A stretch of DNA of 21,477 nucleotides from an uncultured Chromatiaceae bacterium (lineage in GTDB: Bacteria; Pseudomonadota; Gammaproteobacteria; Enterobacterales; Alteromonadaceae): positions 1 through 21,477 of the forward strand of contig CAMLRA010000056.1 of the NCBI GenBank assembly GCA_946482325.1, read 5' to 3'. Numbering within the stretch: position 1 is the first letter of the stretch; every line of letters starts with the position of its first letter. Shown one piece after another: positions 12,294 to 20,888 of the stretch. The translations under genes and the position numbers were made by a program. Under the pieces are notes generated by a model that saw nothing but the letters and a program-made list of their open reading frames with translations, was not told where the DNA came from and searched no databases.

Positions 12294-14782
12294 AGACTAT
12301 TAACCAATAACCGGCCTGAACCGACAAAATAACCACGGAACACCGGGTTGTCGGTCATCGCCACAATGCGGCCATCGCCGACATTATGTGCCAGCACTGT
12401 AGCGCTTTTACGAAAAGCATTGACCAGCGCCGGGTCGGCATAACCTGCTAACTGTGCCTGATCGCTGTAACGGGCCACAGTGATAAAAGGCTGTTCAGCC
12501 GGCTCCATCAACAGCAGGTCATTTTTAAACACCGGCAGTTGCTGACGCGGTAAGCCAAAAGTCAGCGGATGGCTCAGGTCCACTTCCGTCTGGAAAATCG
12601 CGCCGGCAATGCGCTGGCGGCCGGCCAGCTGTTCTTTGTCCTGATAAACCGGTGCGGTCATTGTGACTAAGGCTTTTAATTCACTGGCTTTTTTCAGCTT
12701 GGCTTGCAGCAGAGACTTCTCCGCCAGCCAGCTGACTGCCGCTTTTTGCGCCCACAACACGCCGCCTTGTTCCAGCCAGCTTTTTAGCTGTGCCACTTCA
12801 GCATCGCCCCAACTGCTGTAATTACCATCCGGCAACAGAATATGGCTGTAGCGTGCCAAATCGAGGCGCTTCAGCCGTGCCGGCTCGGCCATCGATGGCG
12901 ATATACCCGCCAGACGTTCAGTGGCAAACCACAATTCACCGGCTTCGGTCGAATTGATACCAGGACCTGCTATCAATAACACTTCCGGTAACACCAGCGG
13001 TTTGACCTGATTACTGCCCAAATCCTGGCCTTGCGGCGTCAGGCCCGAAGTTAATGCGCTGAGCGCTAACGGCTGATTCCGGGCAAATTCGCGTAATTTT
13101 TGCTGCCAGCCTTCAGCTTGCAACCCCGCAGGCAGCAGTACAGTACCAGCGGCAAACTGCTGCACGCCTTGAGCCGTCACAGCACTGAATGCTTTCGGCG
13201 CCACTCTGAGCTGGAAGCCGGCCTGCAATAAACGCGCGGTTTGTACTGGCGCCTGTTGATCCGCCCAAGATAGCGCATAGGCGTAAGCACCGTCGTTAAA
13301 CGACTGCACTGTTGCCACCGGCTGTGTCCAGGCTTCAGCTGCAAGCTCTGACGGCGCTTTGCGGCTGGCGGCAAAATCGATGTTGTAGGCATAAGGCAAA
13401 GTCCAGGCCGACACATCGTAAAATGTGTTGTCGCGGAAATTGGTATCGGTATTAAACGCCGCTTTAATCAGGTTGTATTGGCTTTGTTCTACCGGCACGA
13501 AATAACTGTGACCGGCCTCAAAGGTTTTACCGTTGATCTGGAAATCTTCAGTCAGGGCATAGGCTGCAATCTGGTGCTGTTTTAACAGCTGTAATAATGC
13601 CGCAAGCCGGCTCTGGTCAGCTGGCTCGCGCAGCAGATAACCGCGCACAGGGTCAAGCCGGGCCTGCTCTTTGGATTTCTGCGCAAACTGATACTGCGCT
13701 TGTTGTAAATCCTGTTTATGCGCAATTGCGCCATTTAAAGTGGAAAATGACGTGCGGTACTGATTGTCGATGGCAAAGCTGAAGCTGAGCTCTGACTGCA
13801 GGCTCTCCTGCAGATGGCCACGACTGCTGCCCTGCTCAAACAAAATACCGACACTACCGTGCACGTCCGGATAAGTCGAACCTTTGCCGACATAAAAGTC
13901 ATCAAAAGCCTCTTCGGTGAAATACAGCCGGTTCACCTCGTCCAGTGCTTTGGCGTGGAACTGCGCCAGCTGATTGGTCAGTTTGATGGTCGATTCCGGT
14001 GCAAAAGGGCTGTTGCGGCTCGGAATCCCGGGCTGAAAAAAGAAGGTGCTATTGGTGCCCATTTCGTGAAAATCCGCCACTATTTGCGGCCGCCAGCGAT
14101 GAAACTGAGCAATACGCGCCTGACTTTCCGGATGTTGCAGCAACAACCAGTCACGGTTTAAGTCAAACCAATAATGGTTTGGCCGGCCATTCGGCCAGGG
14201 CTCGACGTGCTCGCGGTGTTGCGGATCTGCCACTGCCGCCGTGCCCTGATGCATATTGACCCAAGTGGCAAAACGGTCGTTACCATCCGGGTTCAGGCTG
14301 GGTTGCAGTAAAATAATGCTGTTCTCCAACAGGTTTTTGACTGCCGGATCTGTCGAGGTCAGCAGCTGATGAACAACCCGTAACGAGGCATTGGCACCGC
14401 TGGCTTCATTGCCATGAATACTGTACCCAAGCCAGATGATAGCCGGCAGCGTCGGATCAGGTTGTTTATCACCGCGACTGACCGCCAGATGTGCTTCGCG
14501 AATTTGTTCCAGTCGCTGCATATTGGCAGCAGAACTCAAGGTAAGCTGCAATAAAGGGCGCTGTTCGTGGGTGCGGCCAATAATGTCAAACCGGGTCCGA
14601 TCCGGCGCCGCGGCGGCGGCGGCACGCAGATAAGCCTCGAGCTGGTCGTGGCGCGCATGCCACTGACCGGGTTCAAAACCCAGTACCTCCGCCGGAGCCG
14701 GCACCACAGGGGCAGTCTGTGCCTGCATTACCGGATGAAAAAATGCAGTCGCTATCAACAGAGAAAGAGTAAAAGTTCGCAC
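12239..14782 (-). CDS. Secreted M14-family zinc carboxypeptidase
   Basis: An 847-residue exported metallopeptidase. The N-terminus is a signal peptide (RTFTLSLLIATAFF, with cleavage probably after MQAQ or near residue 22). The M14 zinc site is visible: His123 and Glu126 in SIHGNEASG, and His239 in VADFHEMG. NPDGNDR (164-170) and FDLNRDW (206-212) are family hallmarks, and Glu316 in GILFEQGSS is the likely catalytic glutamate. The remaining 500 residues form large C-terminal domains without a zinc motif. The start is GTG at 14782, set by an AGGAGG at 14790-14795 on the minus strand. It ends in an acidic tail (DSGDDSGDGDE) encoded in the overlap with gntX. It probably degrades peptides outside the cell or in the periplasm. 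It interrupts the gntX-nfuA order of E. coli. Confidence 0.93.
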   Translation of the reverse strand: MRTFTLSLLIATAFFHPVMQAQTAPVVPAPAEVLGFEPGQWHARHDQLEAYLRAAAAAAPDRTRFDIIGRTHEQRPLLQLTLSSAANMQRLEQIREAHLAVSRGDKQPDPTLPAIIWLGYSIHGNEASGANASLRVVHQLLTSTDPAVKNLLENSIILLQPSLNPDGNDRFATWVNMHQGTAAVADPQHREHVEPWPNGRPNHYWFDLNRDWLLLQHPESQARIAQFHRWRPQIVADFHEMGTNSTFFFQPGIPSRNSPFAPESTIKLTNQLAQFHAKALDEVNRLYFTEEAFDDFYVGKGSTYPDVHGSVGILFEQGSSRGHLQESLQSELSFSFAIDNQYRTSFSTLNGAIAHKQDLQQAQYQFAQKSKEQARLDPVRGYLLREPADQSRLAALLQLLKQHQIAAYALTEDFQINGKTFEAGHSYFVPVEQSQYNLIKAAFNTDTNFRDNTFYDVSAWTLPYAYNIDFAASRKAPSELAAEAWTQPVATVQSFNDGAYAYALSWADQQAPVQTARLLQAGFQLRVAPKAFSAVTAQGVQQFAAGTVLLPAGLQAEGWQQKLREFARNQPLALSALTSGLTPQGQDLGSNQVKPLVLPEVLLIAGPGINSTEAGELWFATERLAGISPSMAEPARLKRLDLARYSHILLPDGNYSSWGDAEVAQLKSWLEQGGVLWAQKAAVSWLAEKSLLQAKLKKASELKALVTMTAPVYQDKEQLAGRQRIAGAIFQTEVDLSHPLTFGLPRQQLPVFKNDLLLMEPAEQPFITVARYSDQAQLAGYADPALVNAFRKSATVLAHNVGDGRIVAMTDNPVFRGYFVGSGRLLVNSLYFGKLFDSGDDSGDGDE

Positions 14783-14822
14783 CGGCTATCCTCCTGAAAA
14801 CTAAGTATTCACCTTAGCAATA

Positions 14823-14848
14823 AAGCCTGCTGCCACTCAAGCAGGCTT
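14823..14848. other. Hairpin in the M14/nfuA divergent intergenic region
   Basis: AAGCCTGCT (14823-14831) pairs perfectly with AGCAGGCTT (14840-14848) around an 8-base loop. It sits between two divergent genes, so it is not an ordinary terminator for either. It may be an operator palindrome or part of a leader transcript. Confidence 0.5.
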
Positions 14849-14880
14849 GGCAAGGCCGGTTTGCGGGCGTATCATAGGCA

Positions 14881-14905
14881 TTAACCTAGTAATTTAGTCA
14901 GGTAC
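14881..14905 (+). promoter_or_regulatory. Candidate IscR type 1 site upstream of nfuA
   Basis: The 25-base stretch ending in TAATTTAGTCAGGTAC matches the E. coli IscR type 1 consensus as I recall it (ATASYYGACTRWWWYAGTCRRSTAT) at about 20 of 25 positions, including the whole right half AGTCAGGTA. It ends five bases before the nfuA ATG, and its AGG is also the only ribosome-binding sequence available. IscR repression of nfuA is known in E. coli; its occurrence here is inferred. Confidence 0.45.
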
Positions 14906-14910
14906 TACTG

Positions 14911-15489
14911 ATGATCATCATCTCCGAATCGGCGCAAGCGCATTTTGTTAAACTGTTAGAAAAGCAGGCCAGCGGCACCAACATCCGGGTGTTTGTGGTC
15001 AATCCCGGCACGGCTTCCGCGGAATGTGGCGTGTCCTACTGCCCACCGGATGCGGTCGAATCAACAGACCTGACGGTGCCTTTTAACGGCTTTGACGCCA
15101 TCATTGATGCTGACAGTAAACCGTTTCTGGTCGATGCAGAAATCGATTTTGTCACTGATCAAATGGGTTCACAGCTGACGTTAAAAGCGCCGAATGCCAA
15201 AGTGCGCAAGGTGAGTGACAACGCGCCGTTAAAAGAACGGGTGCAATATGTCATCGATGCCGAGATTAATCCGCAATTAGCCAATCACGGTGGCCGGGTA
15301 TCGGTGGTCGAACTGACAGACAGCGGTGTTGCTGTGCTGCAATTTGGCGGTGGTTGTAACGGTTGCTCACAGGTCGACTTGACGCTGAAAGAAGGCATCG
15401 AAAAAGAACTGCTGAACCGCTTCCACGGTGAATTGTCTGGTGTGCGCGATGTCACCGACCACCAGCGCGGCGAGCATTCGTACTACTAA
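14911..15489 (+). CDS. nfuA: NfuA, Fe-S cluster carrier/biogenesis protein
   Basis: NfuA carries [4Fe-4S] clusters to target enzymes, especially under oxidative stress or iron limitation. The 192 residues match E. coli NfuA (191). The N-terminal half (1-100) is a degenerate A-type carrier domain ([20 protein letters not shown], 28-47). The C-terminal half is the Nfu domain, with the cluster-binding pair Cys149 and Cys152 in [19 protein letters not shown], and it ends in the hallmark QRGEHSYY. It lies close to bioH and gntX as in E. coli, with the M14 gene inserted between. The next gene starts three bases after its stop. Confidence 0.97.
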   Translation: MIIISESAQAHFVKLLEKQASGTNIRVFVVNPGTASAECGVSYCPPDAVESTDLTVPFNGFDAIIDADSKPFLVDAEIDFVTDQMGSQLTLKAPNAKVRKVSDNAPLKERVQYVIDAEINPQLANHGGRVSVVELTDSGVAVLQFGGGCNGCSQVDLTLKEGIEKELLNRFHGELSGVRDVTDHQRGEHSYY

Positions 15490-15492
15490 GTT

Positions 15493-15726
15493 ATGCCCAG
15501 ACTTCCTCTGACAGCGGCCCAATGTGGCCGCTTTTTTGTTCAAGGGCTAATACTTTTTTGGGTATTGCTACTCACGCTATGGCTGATACCCACAGAGCAG
15601 CACCTGATGCTTTTGATAGTAAAGTGGTTATGGCTAGGTTGTTTTACGCTGACCCTTACCAGTTATCTGCTGATATTGCTGCAACGCACCGGAATTGCGT
15701 TGCTGCAGGAGTCTGACAATGAATAA
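15493..15726 (+). CDS. Small two-helix membrane protein
   Basis: A 77-residue hydrophobic protein with two probable transmembrane helices, about 14-32 (FFVQGLILFWVLLLTLWLI) and 37-63 (HLMLLIVKWLWLGCFTLTL and on), and short charged ends. I do not recognise the family. It begins three bases after nfuA and its last eight bases overlap the start of the deacetylase gene, so it is probably translated from the same transcript. That tight packing is the main evidence that it is real. No clear ribosome-binding site precedes the ATG. Confidence 0.65.
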   Translation: MPRLPLTAAQCGRFFVQGLILFWVLLLTLWLIPTEQHLMLLIVKWLWLGCFTLTLTSYLLILLQRTGIALLQESDNE

Positions 15727-16747
15727 ATTGCTCGCCCTCGTTTTTGCGCTCGCCGTTGTGTTGTGCAATTCTGCTACATCTCATGCCGCTATTATTCTGC
15801 AATATCATCATGTTGCCAATGACACGCCACGCAGTACCAGTGTGACGCCGGCGGAGTTCCGCCAGCAAATGCAGCATTTAAAAGATTTGGGTTATCAGGT
15901 CGTCAGTCTGGACGTCATTATCAATGGCCTGGTCCAGCAAAAACCGGTGCCGGACAATGCCGTCGCCATCACCTTTGACGATGGCTTTGCCAATGTTTTT
16001 TCCAATGCCCGGCCGATTTTAAAAGAATTCAATTACCCCTATACCATGTTTCTGGGGCCGGCGCTGATTGACCGGCGTGAAGGCCCGGTCTTGAGCTGGG
16101 CGCAAATTCAGACGATGCAGCAGGAAGGCGTGATTATCGCCAACCACAGCTCGTATCATCATCGTCTGGCTGTGCCCAACAAAGGTGAGAGCAAAGCAGA
16201 GTGGCGGCAAAGGGTAAAAACCGACATCCTGCTGGCGCAGCAACAACTGGAAGAAAAGCTCGGACAACAACGCAAATGGCTGGCTTATCCGTATGGCGAT
16301 TTTAGTGCTGAACTGGAACAGCTGGTGAGCGAACTGGGGTTTATCGGCATCGGCCAACAATCTGGTGCCGCAGGACCCGGCGTTGCACTGACCCGCATCC
16401 CGCGTTATCCGTCATCCAGCCAATTCGCTGCGATGAAACATTTTGTGCCGAAGCTGAAAACATTAGCATTGCCAGTCACAGACTACAGCGGAGCAGACCC
16501 GGTCAGTCGCCAAAACCCGCCACTGCTGACACTCAGTGTCGACAGCAGTGATTTCCGGCCGAAAAACCTGCATTGTTTTTTTGATGGCAAAGCGTTGCCG
16601 GTAAAATGGCTGGATGCAGATACCTTCAGTGTGCAGGCCACAGCACCACTCAAGCTCTATCACAACAGATATAACTGCACTGCACCAAGCCTGAGCAAAC
16701 CGGGTTATTTTTACTGGTTCTCGCAGCCCTGGGTCTTTGTGGATTAA
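15719..16747 (+). CDS. Exported polysaccharide deacetylase (NodB/CE4 family)
   Basis: A 342-residue secreted protein: signal peptide at 1-23 (LLALVFALAVVLC, then ATSHA) and a NodB homology domain of carbohydrate esterase family 4, starting IILQYHHV (25-32). The metal-binding triad is Asp88 in TFDDGF with His143 and His147 in NHSSYHH (Asp87 would be the catalytic base), and PYGDF follows near residue 198. Such enzymes remove acetyl groups from N-acetylglucosamine polymers (PgaB-like) or other exopolysaccharides. The C-terminal portion (about 255-342) is an additional beta-rich domain. The ATG at 15719 is chosen because AGGAG lies seven bases upstream and the signal peptide begins there; a longer frame from 15695 lacks both. 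The substrate cannot be told from sequence. Confidence 0.92.
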   Translation: MNKLLALVFALAVVLCNSATSHAAIILQYHHVANDTPRSTSVTPAEFRQQMQHLKDLGYQVVSLDVIINGLVQQKPVPDNAVAITFDDGFANVFSNARPILKEFNYPYTMFLGPALIDRREGPVLSWAQIQTMQQEGVIIANHSSYHHRLAVPNKGESKAEWRQRVKTDILLAQQQLEEKLGQQRKWLAYPYGDFSAELEQLVSELGFIGIGQQSGAAGPGVALTRIPRYPSSSQFAAMKHFVPKLKTLALPVTDYSGADPVSRQNPPLLTLSVDSSDFRPKNLHCFFDGKALPVKWLDADTFSVQATAPLKLYHNRYNCTAPSLSKPGYFYWFSQPWVFVD

Positions 16748-16755
16748 CCCGCAGT

Positions 16756-17403
16756 TTAAGGTGTAACGGCCTTCAGCACTTCCGGAAAGTCGCGCAGTAA
16801 CTGTGCTTTAGTCACCACAGGCACTGCGTTTTGTTCCAGTGACATTTCCGGCTTAAACATTGCGACCAGCTGGCCTTTTGGATTCAGCAGCACAATGGAC
16901 GCACTGTGATCAACGCGGTAATCCTCGTCCGTCGTGGTACTGATGGCATACATCAGACCGAGTTCACGAACAAATGGGAACAGCTGATCATGATTGCCCG
17001 TCAGGCCGACGATGGCCGGTTGTTCAAAATAACCCACATAATTTCCGAGCTGTGCCACGGTGTCGCGTTTTGGATCGACCGACACAAACCACAGTTGCAG
17101 CTTTTGCCCGGCGGGCAGGGCTTCACTTAATCCAGCATAACTACCGGATAACATCGCCATCGTCATCGGGCAAATATCGGGGCAAAACGTGTAACCAACA
17201 AAAGCTAATGTCCAGTGGCCATTTAACTGTTCACGGCTGATGGGCTGGCCAGTATGGCTGGTGAGCTGAAAAGACTTCATCTCGCGTGGCGCCGCGTAAA
17301 TCAATACGTTGGAAAACTCGGCCGGCGCTTGTAACTGCCGGTACACCAAAACGCCTGCAGCTAACGCCGCAACCAATAACAAGACCGCCCAGACTTTTTG
17401 CAT
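16756..17403 (-). CDS. SCO1/SenC-family copper chaperone for cytochrome oxidase
   Basis: A 215-residue membrane-anchored thioredoxin-fold protein that helps assemble the CuA centre of cytochrome c oxidase. An N-terminal transmembrane helix (about 4-21) precedes a periplasmic domain with the copper ligands Cys74 and Cys78 in TFCPDICPM and His166 in VDHSASI. FVSVDPKRDT (106-115) is also typical. The ATG at 17403 is chosen because GGGAG lies just upstream; a TTG at 17424 would put charged and polar residues before the anchor. It is the last gene of the minus-strand assembly operon, 24 bp after the heme O synthase gene. Confidence 0.94.
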   Translation of the reverse strand: MQKVWAVLLLVAALAAGVLVYRQLQAPAEFSNVLIYAAPREMKSFQLTSHTGQPISREQLNGHWTLAFVGYTFCPDICPMTMAMLSGSYAGLSEALPAGQKLQLWFVSVDPKRDTVAQLGNYVGYFEQPAIVGLTGNHDQLFPFVRELGLMYAISTTTDEDYRVDHSASIVLLNPKGQLVAMFKPEMSLEQNAVPVVTKAQLLRDFPEVLKAVTP

Positions 17404-17427
17404 ATTGCTCCCAATCGTCAACAACCC

Positions 17428-18336
17428 CTACTGCCAGCGCCAGAACCATTGCTGGTCCAGGATCAGCACCAAGAATAACAACATCAGATGATAAATGGAA
17501 AAGCGGAACGTCTGCATTGCTTGTTTTGGATCAATCCCAAACTTCAGCCGCCAGGCATGCAGGATAAAACCAAGATTCAGGCTCAGACTGCCGACGAGGT
17601 AAACCAACCCGGACATTCCCACCAGATACGGCATTAAGCAGACCAGTGTCAGCAACAGCGTGTACAGCAGAATCGCTGTTTTGGTGAAGTCAATACCATG
17701 GGTGACCGGCAGCATCGGCATATTCACTTTGGCATAATCGTCACGCCGGTGAATTGCCAACGCCCAAAAATGTGGCGGCGTCCAGGCAAAAATAATCATC
17801 ACCAGCAGCCAGGGTTCTGCTGACAAAGTCCCGGTGATACTGGTCCAGCCTAATAACGGCGGCATGGCCCCGGCTAAACCACCAATGACGATATTCTGCG
17901 GTGTAGCGCGTTTCAGGAACATGGTGTAGATGCCGGCATAACCGAACAAACTGGCTAAGGTCAGCCAGGCCGTGAGCGGATTAACAAACCCATACAACAA
18001 CATAAAGCCCGCAATGGCCAGGCTAAAAGCAAAAGTCACAGCTTGTTGTGGGCTGACCCTTCCTGTCGCGACCGGACGCCGTTGTGTCCTGGCCATTTTC
18101 GCATCGATGTTTTGGTCCAGTACATGATTAAGAGCCGCGGCAGCCGCAGACAACAATCCGATGCCCGTTAAGGCAATGAACATCAGCACCGGCTGTGATG
18201 TTGCAGTTGGCGCCAGCCACATCCCGACCCAGGCGGTTAACAATAACAAAGCCACAACTTTAGGCTTCGTCAGCTGGTAATAGTCACGCCAGGTTTGGCG
18301 AAATTCCTGCACCAATGCGATTCTGCTGATGTTCAT
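17428..18336 (-). CDS. cyoE: Heme O synthase (protoheme IX farnesyltransferase)
   Basis: An integral membrane UbiA-family prenyltransferase that adds a farnesyl chain to heme B to make heme O, the precursor of heme A. The 302 residues are of normal length. The prenyl-diphosphate-binding motif N-x3-D-x3-D is Asn70-Asp74-Asp78 ([13 protein letters not shown]), and a second conserved region contains [18 protein letters not shown]. About eight or nine hydrophobic helices are visible. AGGAG lies seven bases before the ATG, which overlaps the stop of the heme A synthase gene (ATGA at 18333-18336), so translation is coupled. It could equally be named ctaB; the neighbours show that it serves an aa3-type oxidase. 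Confidence 0.96.
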   Translation of the reverse strand: MNISRIALVQEFRQTWRDYYQLTKPKVVALLLLTAWVGMWLAPTATSQPVLMFIALTGIGLLSAAAAALNHVLDQNIDAKMARTQRRPVATGRVSPQQAVTFAFSLAIAGFMLLYGFVNPLTAWLTLASLFGYAGIYTMFLKRATPQNIVIGGLAGAMPPLLGWTSITGTLSAEPWLLVMIIFAWTPPHFWALAIHRRDDYAKVNMPMLPVTHGIDFTKTAILLYTLLLTLVCLMPYLVGMSGLVYLVGSLSLNLGFILHAWRLKFGIDPKQAMQTFRFSIYHLMLLFLVLILDQQWFWRWQ

Positions 18337-19385
18337 GCCGGACTCCTGTCAGAAGAGAGGTATCGGGATGCAGTGGCTGTCGCTGACACTTGACGCTGCT
18401 GTCGTATCCCATAACGCGCCAACACAGTCGCCGCCAGTAAGTTCGCCGCAACAAAGTTATGTGCCACGGCATTGGGCAGCGGTAGCAACCACCAGATGTT
18501 CAGCACACCGAGACTGAACTGCACTAACAACAGCAACAAGACACATTGCGCTTGTCGCTTATGCAATTGCGCTTCAGATGCTGGCAAAATGCGACTGAAT
18601 CGCCACAGTTGCCAGGCAAAAAAACCAACCACCAGCAAGGTCAAAATAGCGCCAAGCCGATGACTGACATGAATGGTCTGGCGCGCTTCTTTACTCATCA
18701 CGCCAAACTCGTAATTGTCGTGCCCTAAATGCAGGTCAAAAGCTTCCGCAATCCGTAACTGACTGGTCCAGCCGCTGTGACAAAACGGCAACTCCACGCA
18801 GGCCAAAGCGGCATAATTCGCAGAGGTCCAACCGCCCAAAGCGATTTGTCCTATTAACATCGCGCAGGCTAAGGTACCGGCCCGGCGCAATCGTGGTGGC
18901 ACGACGACCGCAGTACTGCCCTCAGGTTTAAGCTGCCGGCGATACAGCCACAACAGCGTCAGCAAGGTAAAACCACCGAGTAAATGCCCCATCACCACCA
19001 ACGGAAACAAATTCAGCGTCACAGTCCACATGCCCAGTGCTGCCTGAAACACCACCAGCAACAACAATGCAGCCGGTAATAACCGCACTTTGCGTTGTTG
19101 CCACCAACTGAGCATAAAAATACCGGCAATCACCAGCCCAAGTGTGCCGGCAGAATAACGATGCACCATCTCATTGCGTGCTTTGTGGGGCTCCAAAGGC
19201 CGTTCGGGAAAACGACTGGCGGCTATCTCAGCATGATGGTCTTGCGGTACCTGTAAAAAGCCATAGCAACCCGGCCAATCCGGGCAACCGAGGCCGGCGT
19301 CGGTTAGTCGGGTATAAGCCCCCAGCACAATAACCACCATGGTCAAAGCAATCGCAAAGCTGACAAGTCTATTTATCCACATCAT
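18333..19385 (-). CDS. ctaA: Heme A synthase (CtaA/COX15)
   Basis: Converts heme O to heme A by oxidising a methyl group to a formyl group. The 350-residue protein has about eight membrane helices. The signature [16 protein letters not shown] (25-40) carries the cysteine pair Cys34 and Cys40. Candidate heme-ligand histidines are seen in the membrane segments [24 protein letters not shown] and [11 protein letters not shown]. The ATG at 19385 overlaps the stop of the gene before it by four bases, and its own stop overlaps cyoE by four. A short polar C-terminal tail follows the last helix. Confidence 0.95.
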   Translation of the reverse strand: MMWINRLVSFAIALTMVVIVLGAYTRLTDAGLGCPDWPGCYGFLQVPQDHHAEIAASRFPERPLEPHKARNEMVHRYSAGTLGLVIAGIFMLSWWQQRKVRLLPAALLLLVVFQAALGMWTVTLNLFPLVVMGHLLGGFTLLTLLWLYRRQLKPEGSTAVVVPPRLRRAGTLACAMLIGQIALGGWTSANYAALACVELPFCHSGWTSQLRIAEAFDLHLGHDNYEFGVMSKEARQTIHVSHRLGAILTLLVVGFFAWQLWRFSRILPASEAQLHKRQAQCVLLLLLVQFSLGVLNIWWLLPLPNAVAHNFVAANLLAATVLARYGIRQQRQVSATATASRYLSSDRSPA

Positions 19386-19897
19386 GTTGGCCCCCGGTCA
19401 AATTTCAGCAGTTTCTGCAGATCTGCCATCACATCCTTGCCAAGCAAAGGTAACTGCTCCGGCGCGTCCGGTAACGGATAATGCAGCAGCGCCAGACCTT
19501 GCTGGTCGACAATCATCAGGCTGCCCGATGCCAAACCGGCAAAAGAGCGCTCGATAAAACGAATCTGTGGTTTATGAGGCATTTGCGATGCGGAGCCTTC
19601 TGTCAGCACCACCAAATCCAATTGGTCCTGTTTGCGGCCCAATGCCAAATCAATCTGTTGCATCAAATGCTCGACTGCCAGACAAGCGTTATCGCAGTGC
19701 TGTGGCTGTAAATAAACCAACCGCCAATGTGCCTGCTGCTGCTGAACAGCTGGCAGTAACCGCACTTCATGCTCAAACCAAATGCCCTTGTTGTTGACAC
19801 CAGCGTGATACCAGCCGCTTTTCAGCATGACAAACGCCAGCAACACCGGCACCGCTGCAACCAATAGAAACAAGCTCAGGAAACGTTGTTTACTCAT
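19382..19897 (-). CDS. Membrane-anchored thiol protein of the cox cluster
   Basis: A 171-residue protein with one N-terminal membrane helix (about 6-25) and a periplasmic domain. HWRLVYLQPQHCDNACLA (57-74) contains Cys68-x3-Cys72 at the end of a strand, the layout of a SCO/thioredoxin-like fold, although a matching His ligand is not obvious. Similar small genes sit between SURF1 and ctaA in many gammaproteobacteria and are annotated as cytochrome oxidase-associated membrane proteins. It overlaps SURF1 by eight bases and ctaA by four. A role in copper or thiol chemistry during oxidase assembly is inferred. Confidence 0.85.
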   Translation of the reverse strand: MSKQRFLSLFLLVAAVPVLLAFVMLKSGWYHAGVNNKGIWFEHEVRLLPAVQQQQAHWRLVYLQPQHCDNACLAVEHLMQQIDLALGRKQDQLDLVVLTEGSASQMPHKPQIRFIERSFAGLASGSLMIVDQQGLALLHYPLPDAPEQLPLLGKDVMADLQKLLKFDRGPT

Positions 19898-20618
19898 GAC
19901 GACTCCGCTGATATCTGACAGCTAAAGCAACAAACACCACAGCCACCGCCAGTAGCGCCCATTGCAGTGCATAAGCTCGATGTTTTTCCGGCGGCAGGAT
20001 CACAGGTTGGTAGTGTGGGATAAAACTGCTTTGTTGCTGATAAAACACTGCGTCCAGCAACTTGAGTCCACTTGCTTCGGCCAGCTGTTGTGGTAACACG
20101 GCCTGGATCCGTTGCGGATAGCCGGCAGCGCTTTCGATATTCTGCCCCAGCAAAAAAGGCCGCGGCTCAGTACGCAGTACCCCCTGCAGCTCAAAGACTT
20201 CCGGGATCACGACCTCGGGCAAATCTGCCCGGTCCGCGCGCCCGGCGGTCCAACCCAAATTCAGCAACAACAGGCTGTCCTGAGCCTGCACCGGTACAAC
20301 AACATCATATCCCACCCTGCCATTGACGATTTGATTGTCCAGCAGCCAGATGTAAGGGGATAACCAACGCACCTGCCCCTGCAGTGGTGCGCCATCCAGT
20401 GCCGACAGGCTCATCTCCTGCAACTGTGTAACCGGTAGTCCGTCTTGTTGTTGCCAGTGAGCTATTTGCTGTAACTGCAGGTTTTTTTCTTCGGCCCGCT
20501 GCCATTGCCACCAGGCTAACTTGCTTAACAGTAAAAATGCCGCCACAGTTATCAGCACAGCGAAATACTGCCATGACTTAGCGGCAGAAGATGCTGACAA
20601 ATCTGTGGGTTGCGTCAT
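19890..20618 (-). CDS. SURF1 family cytochrome oxidase assembly protein
   Basis: SURF1 (Shy1) proteins help place heme A in subunit I of cytochrome c oxidase. From the ATG at 20618 the protein is 242 residues with the usual two membrane helices, one near the N-terminus (about 18-35) and one near the C-terminus (about 213-231), and a large periplasmic domain between. Family features are KLAWWQWQRAEEK after helix 1, LDNQIVNGRVGYDVVVPV, and LNLGWTAGRADR. A second ATG at 20633 would add five residues and would overlap the divergent gene's start; AGGTG before 20618 favours the shorter form. It is probably the first gene of the operon running to SCO1. Confidence 0.92.
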   Translation of the reverse strand: MTQPTDLSASSAAKSWQYFAVLITVAAFLLLSKLAWWQWQRAEEKNLQLQQIAHWQQQDGLPVTQLQEMSLSALDGAPLQGQVRWLSPYIWLLDNQIVNGRVGYDVVVPVQAQDSLLLLNLGWTAGRADRADLPEVVIPEVFELQGVLRTEPRPFLLGQNIESAAGYPQRIQAVLPQQLAEASGLKLLDAVFYQQQSSFIPHYQPVILPPEKHRAYALQWALLAVAVVFVALAVRYQRSRHE

Positions 20619-20631
20619 AAGGACACCTGTC

Positions 20632-20841
20632 ATGCTGATTAAAATTGTGTTGGTCGCTTTATTAGTTTTTGTTGTATTTCAGCTGTTTCGCGCTTTATAT
20701 CTGATGTTAAAAAACGATCCGAATCAGGCGTCGATGTCAAAACATCTGGGCCGGCGGGTGATGTTCTCCGTCTTAGTGATGGCGCTGATTATCCTCGCTT
20801 TAGCCATGGGTTGGATTGAACCACACCATCGGCCTTTTTAA
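20632..20841 (+). CDS. DUF2909-like small membrane protein of the cox cluster
   Basis: A 69-residue protein with two transmembrane helices (about 4-23 and 44-62) joined by a short polar loop (NDPNQASMSKHLGRRV). This is the layout of the DUF2909 / twin transmembrane proteins commonly found between SURF1 and subunit III of cytochrome oxidase. The start at 20632 is supported by AAGGA eight bases upstream and by the hydrophobic segment that begins there; the frame is open further upstream but only as the antisense of SURF1. It is divergent from SURF1 and convergent with the subunit III gene. Function is unknown; a part in oxidase assembly is inferred from position. Confidence 0.85.
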   Translation: MLIKIVLVALLVFVVFQLFRALYLMLKNDPNQASMSKHLGRRVMFSVLVMALIILALAMGWIEPHHRPF

Positions 20842-20849
20842 GTTTTTGC

Positions 20850-20882
20850 AACAGACCCGGTAACCGCGCCGGGTCTGTTTCC
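20850..20882. terminator. Terminator between the DUF2909-like gene and cox subunit III
   Basis: A perfect 11-bp stem, AACAGACCCGG (20850-20860) with CCGGGTCTGTT (20869-20879), with an 8-base loop. On the plus strand it runs into TTTCC; on the minus strand the tail is poor in T (GCAAAAAC). It lies between two convergent genes and probably mainly ends the plus-strand transcript. Confidence 0.8.
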
Positions 20883-20888
20883 ATCTGC

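Noticed and set aside
13814..14259. Plus-strand frames inside the M14 peptidase gene
   Set aside because: They are antisense to conserved zinc-site codons and lack ribosome-binding sites.
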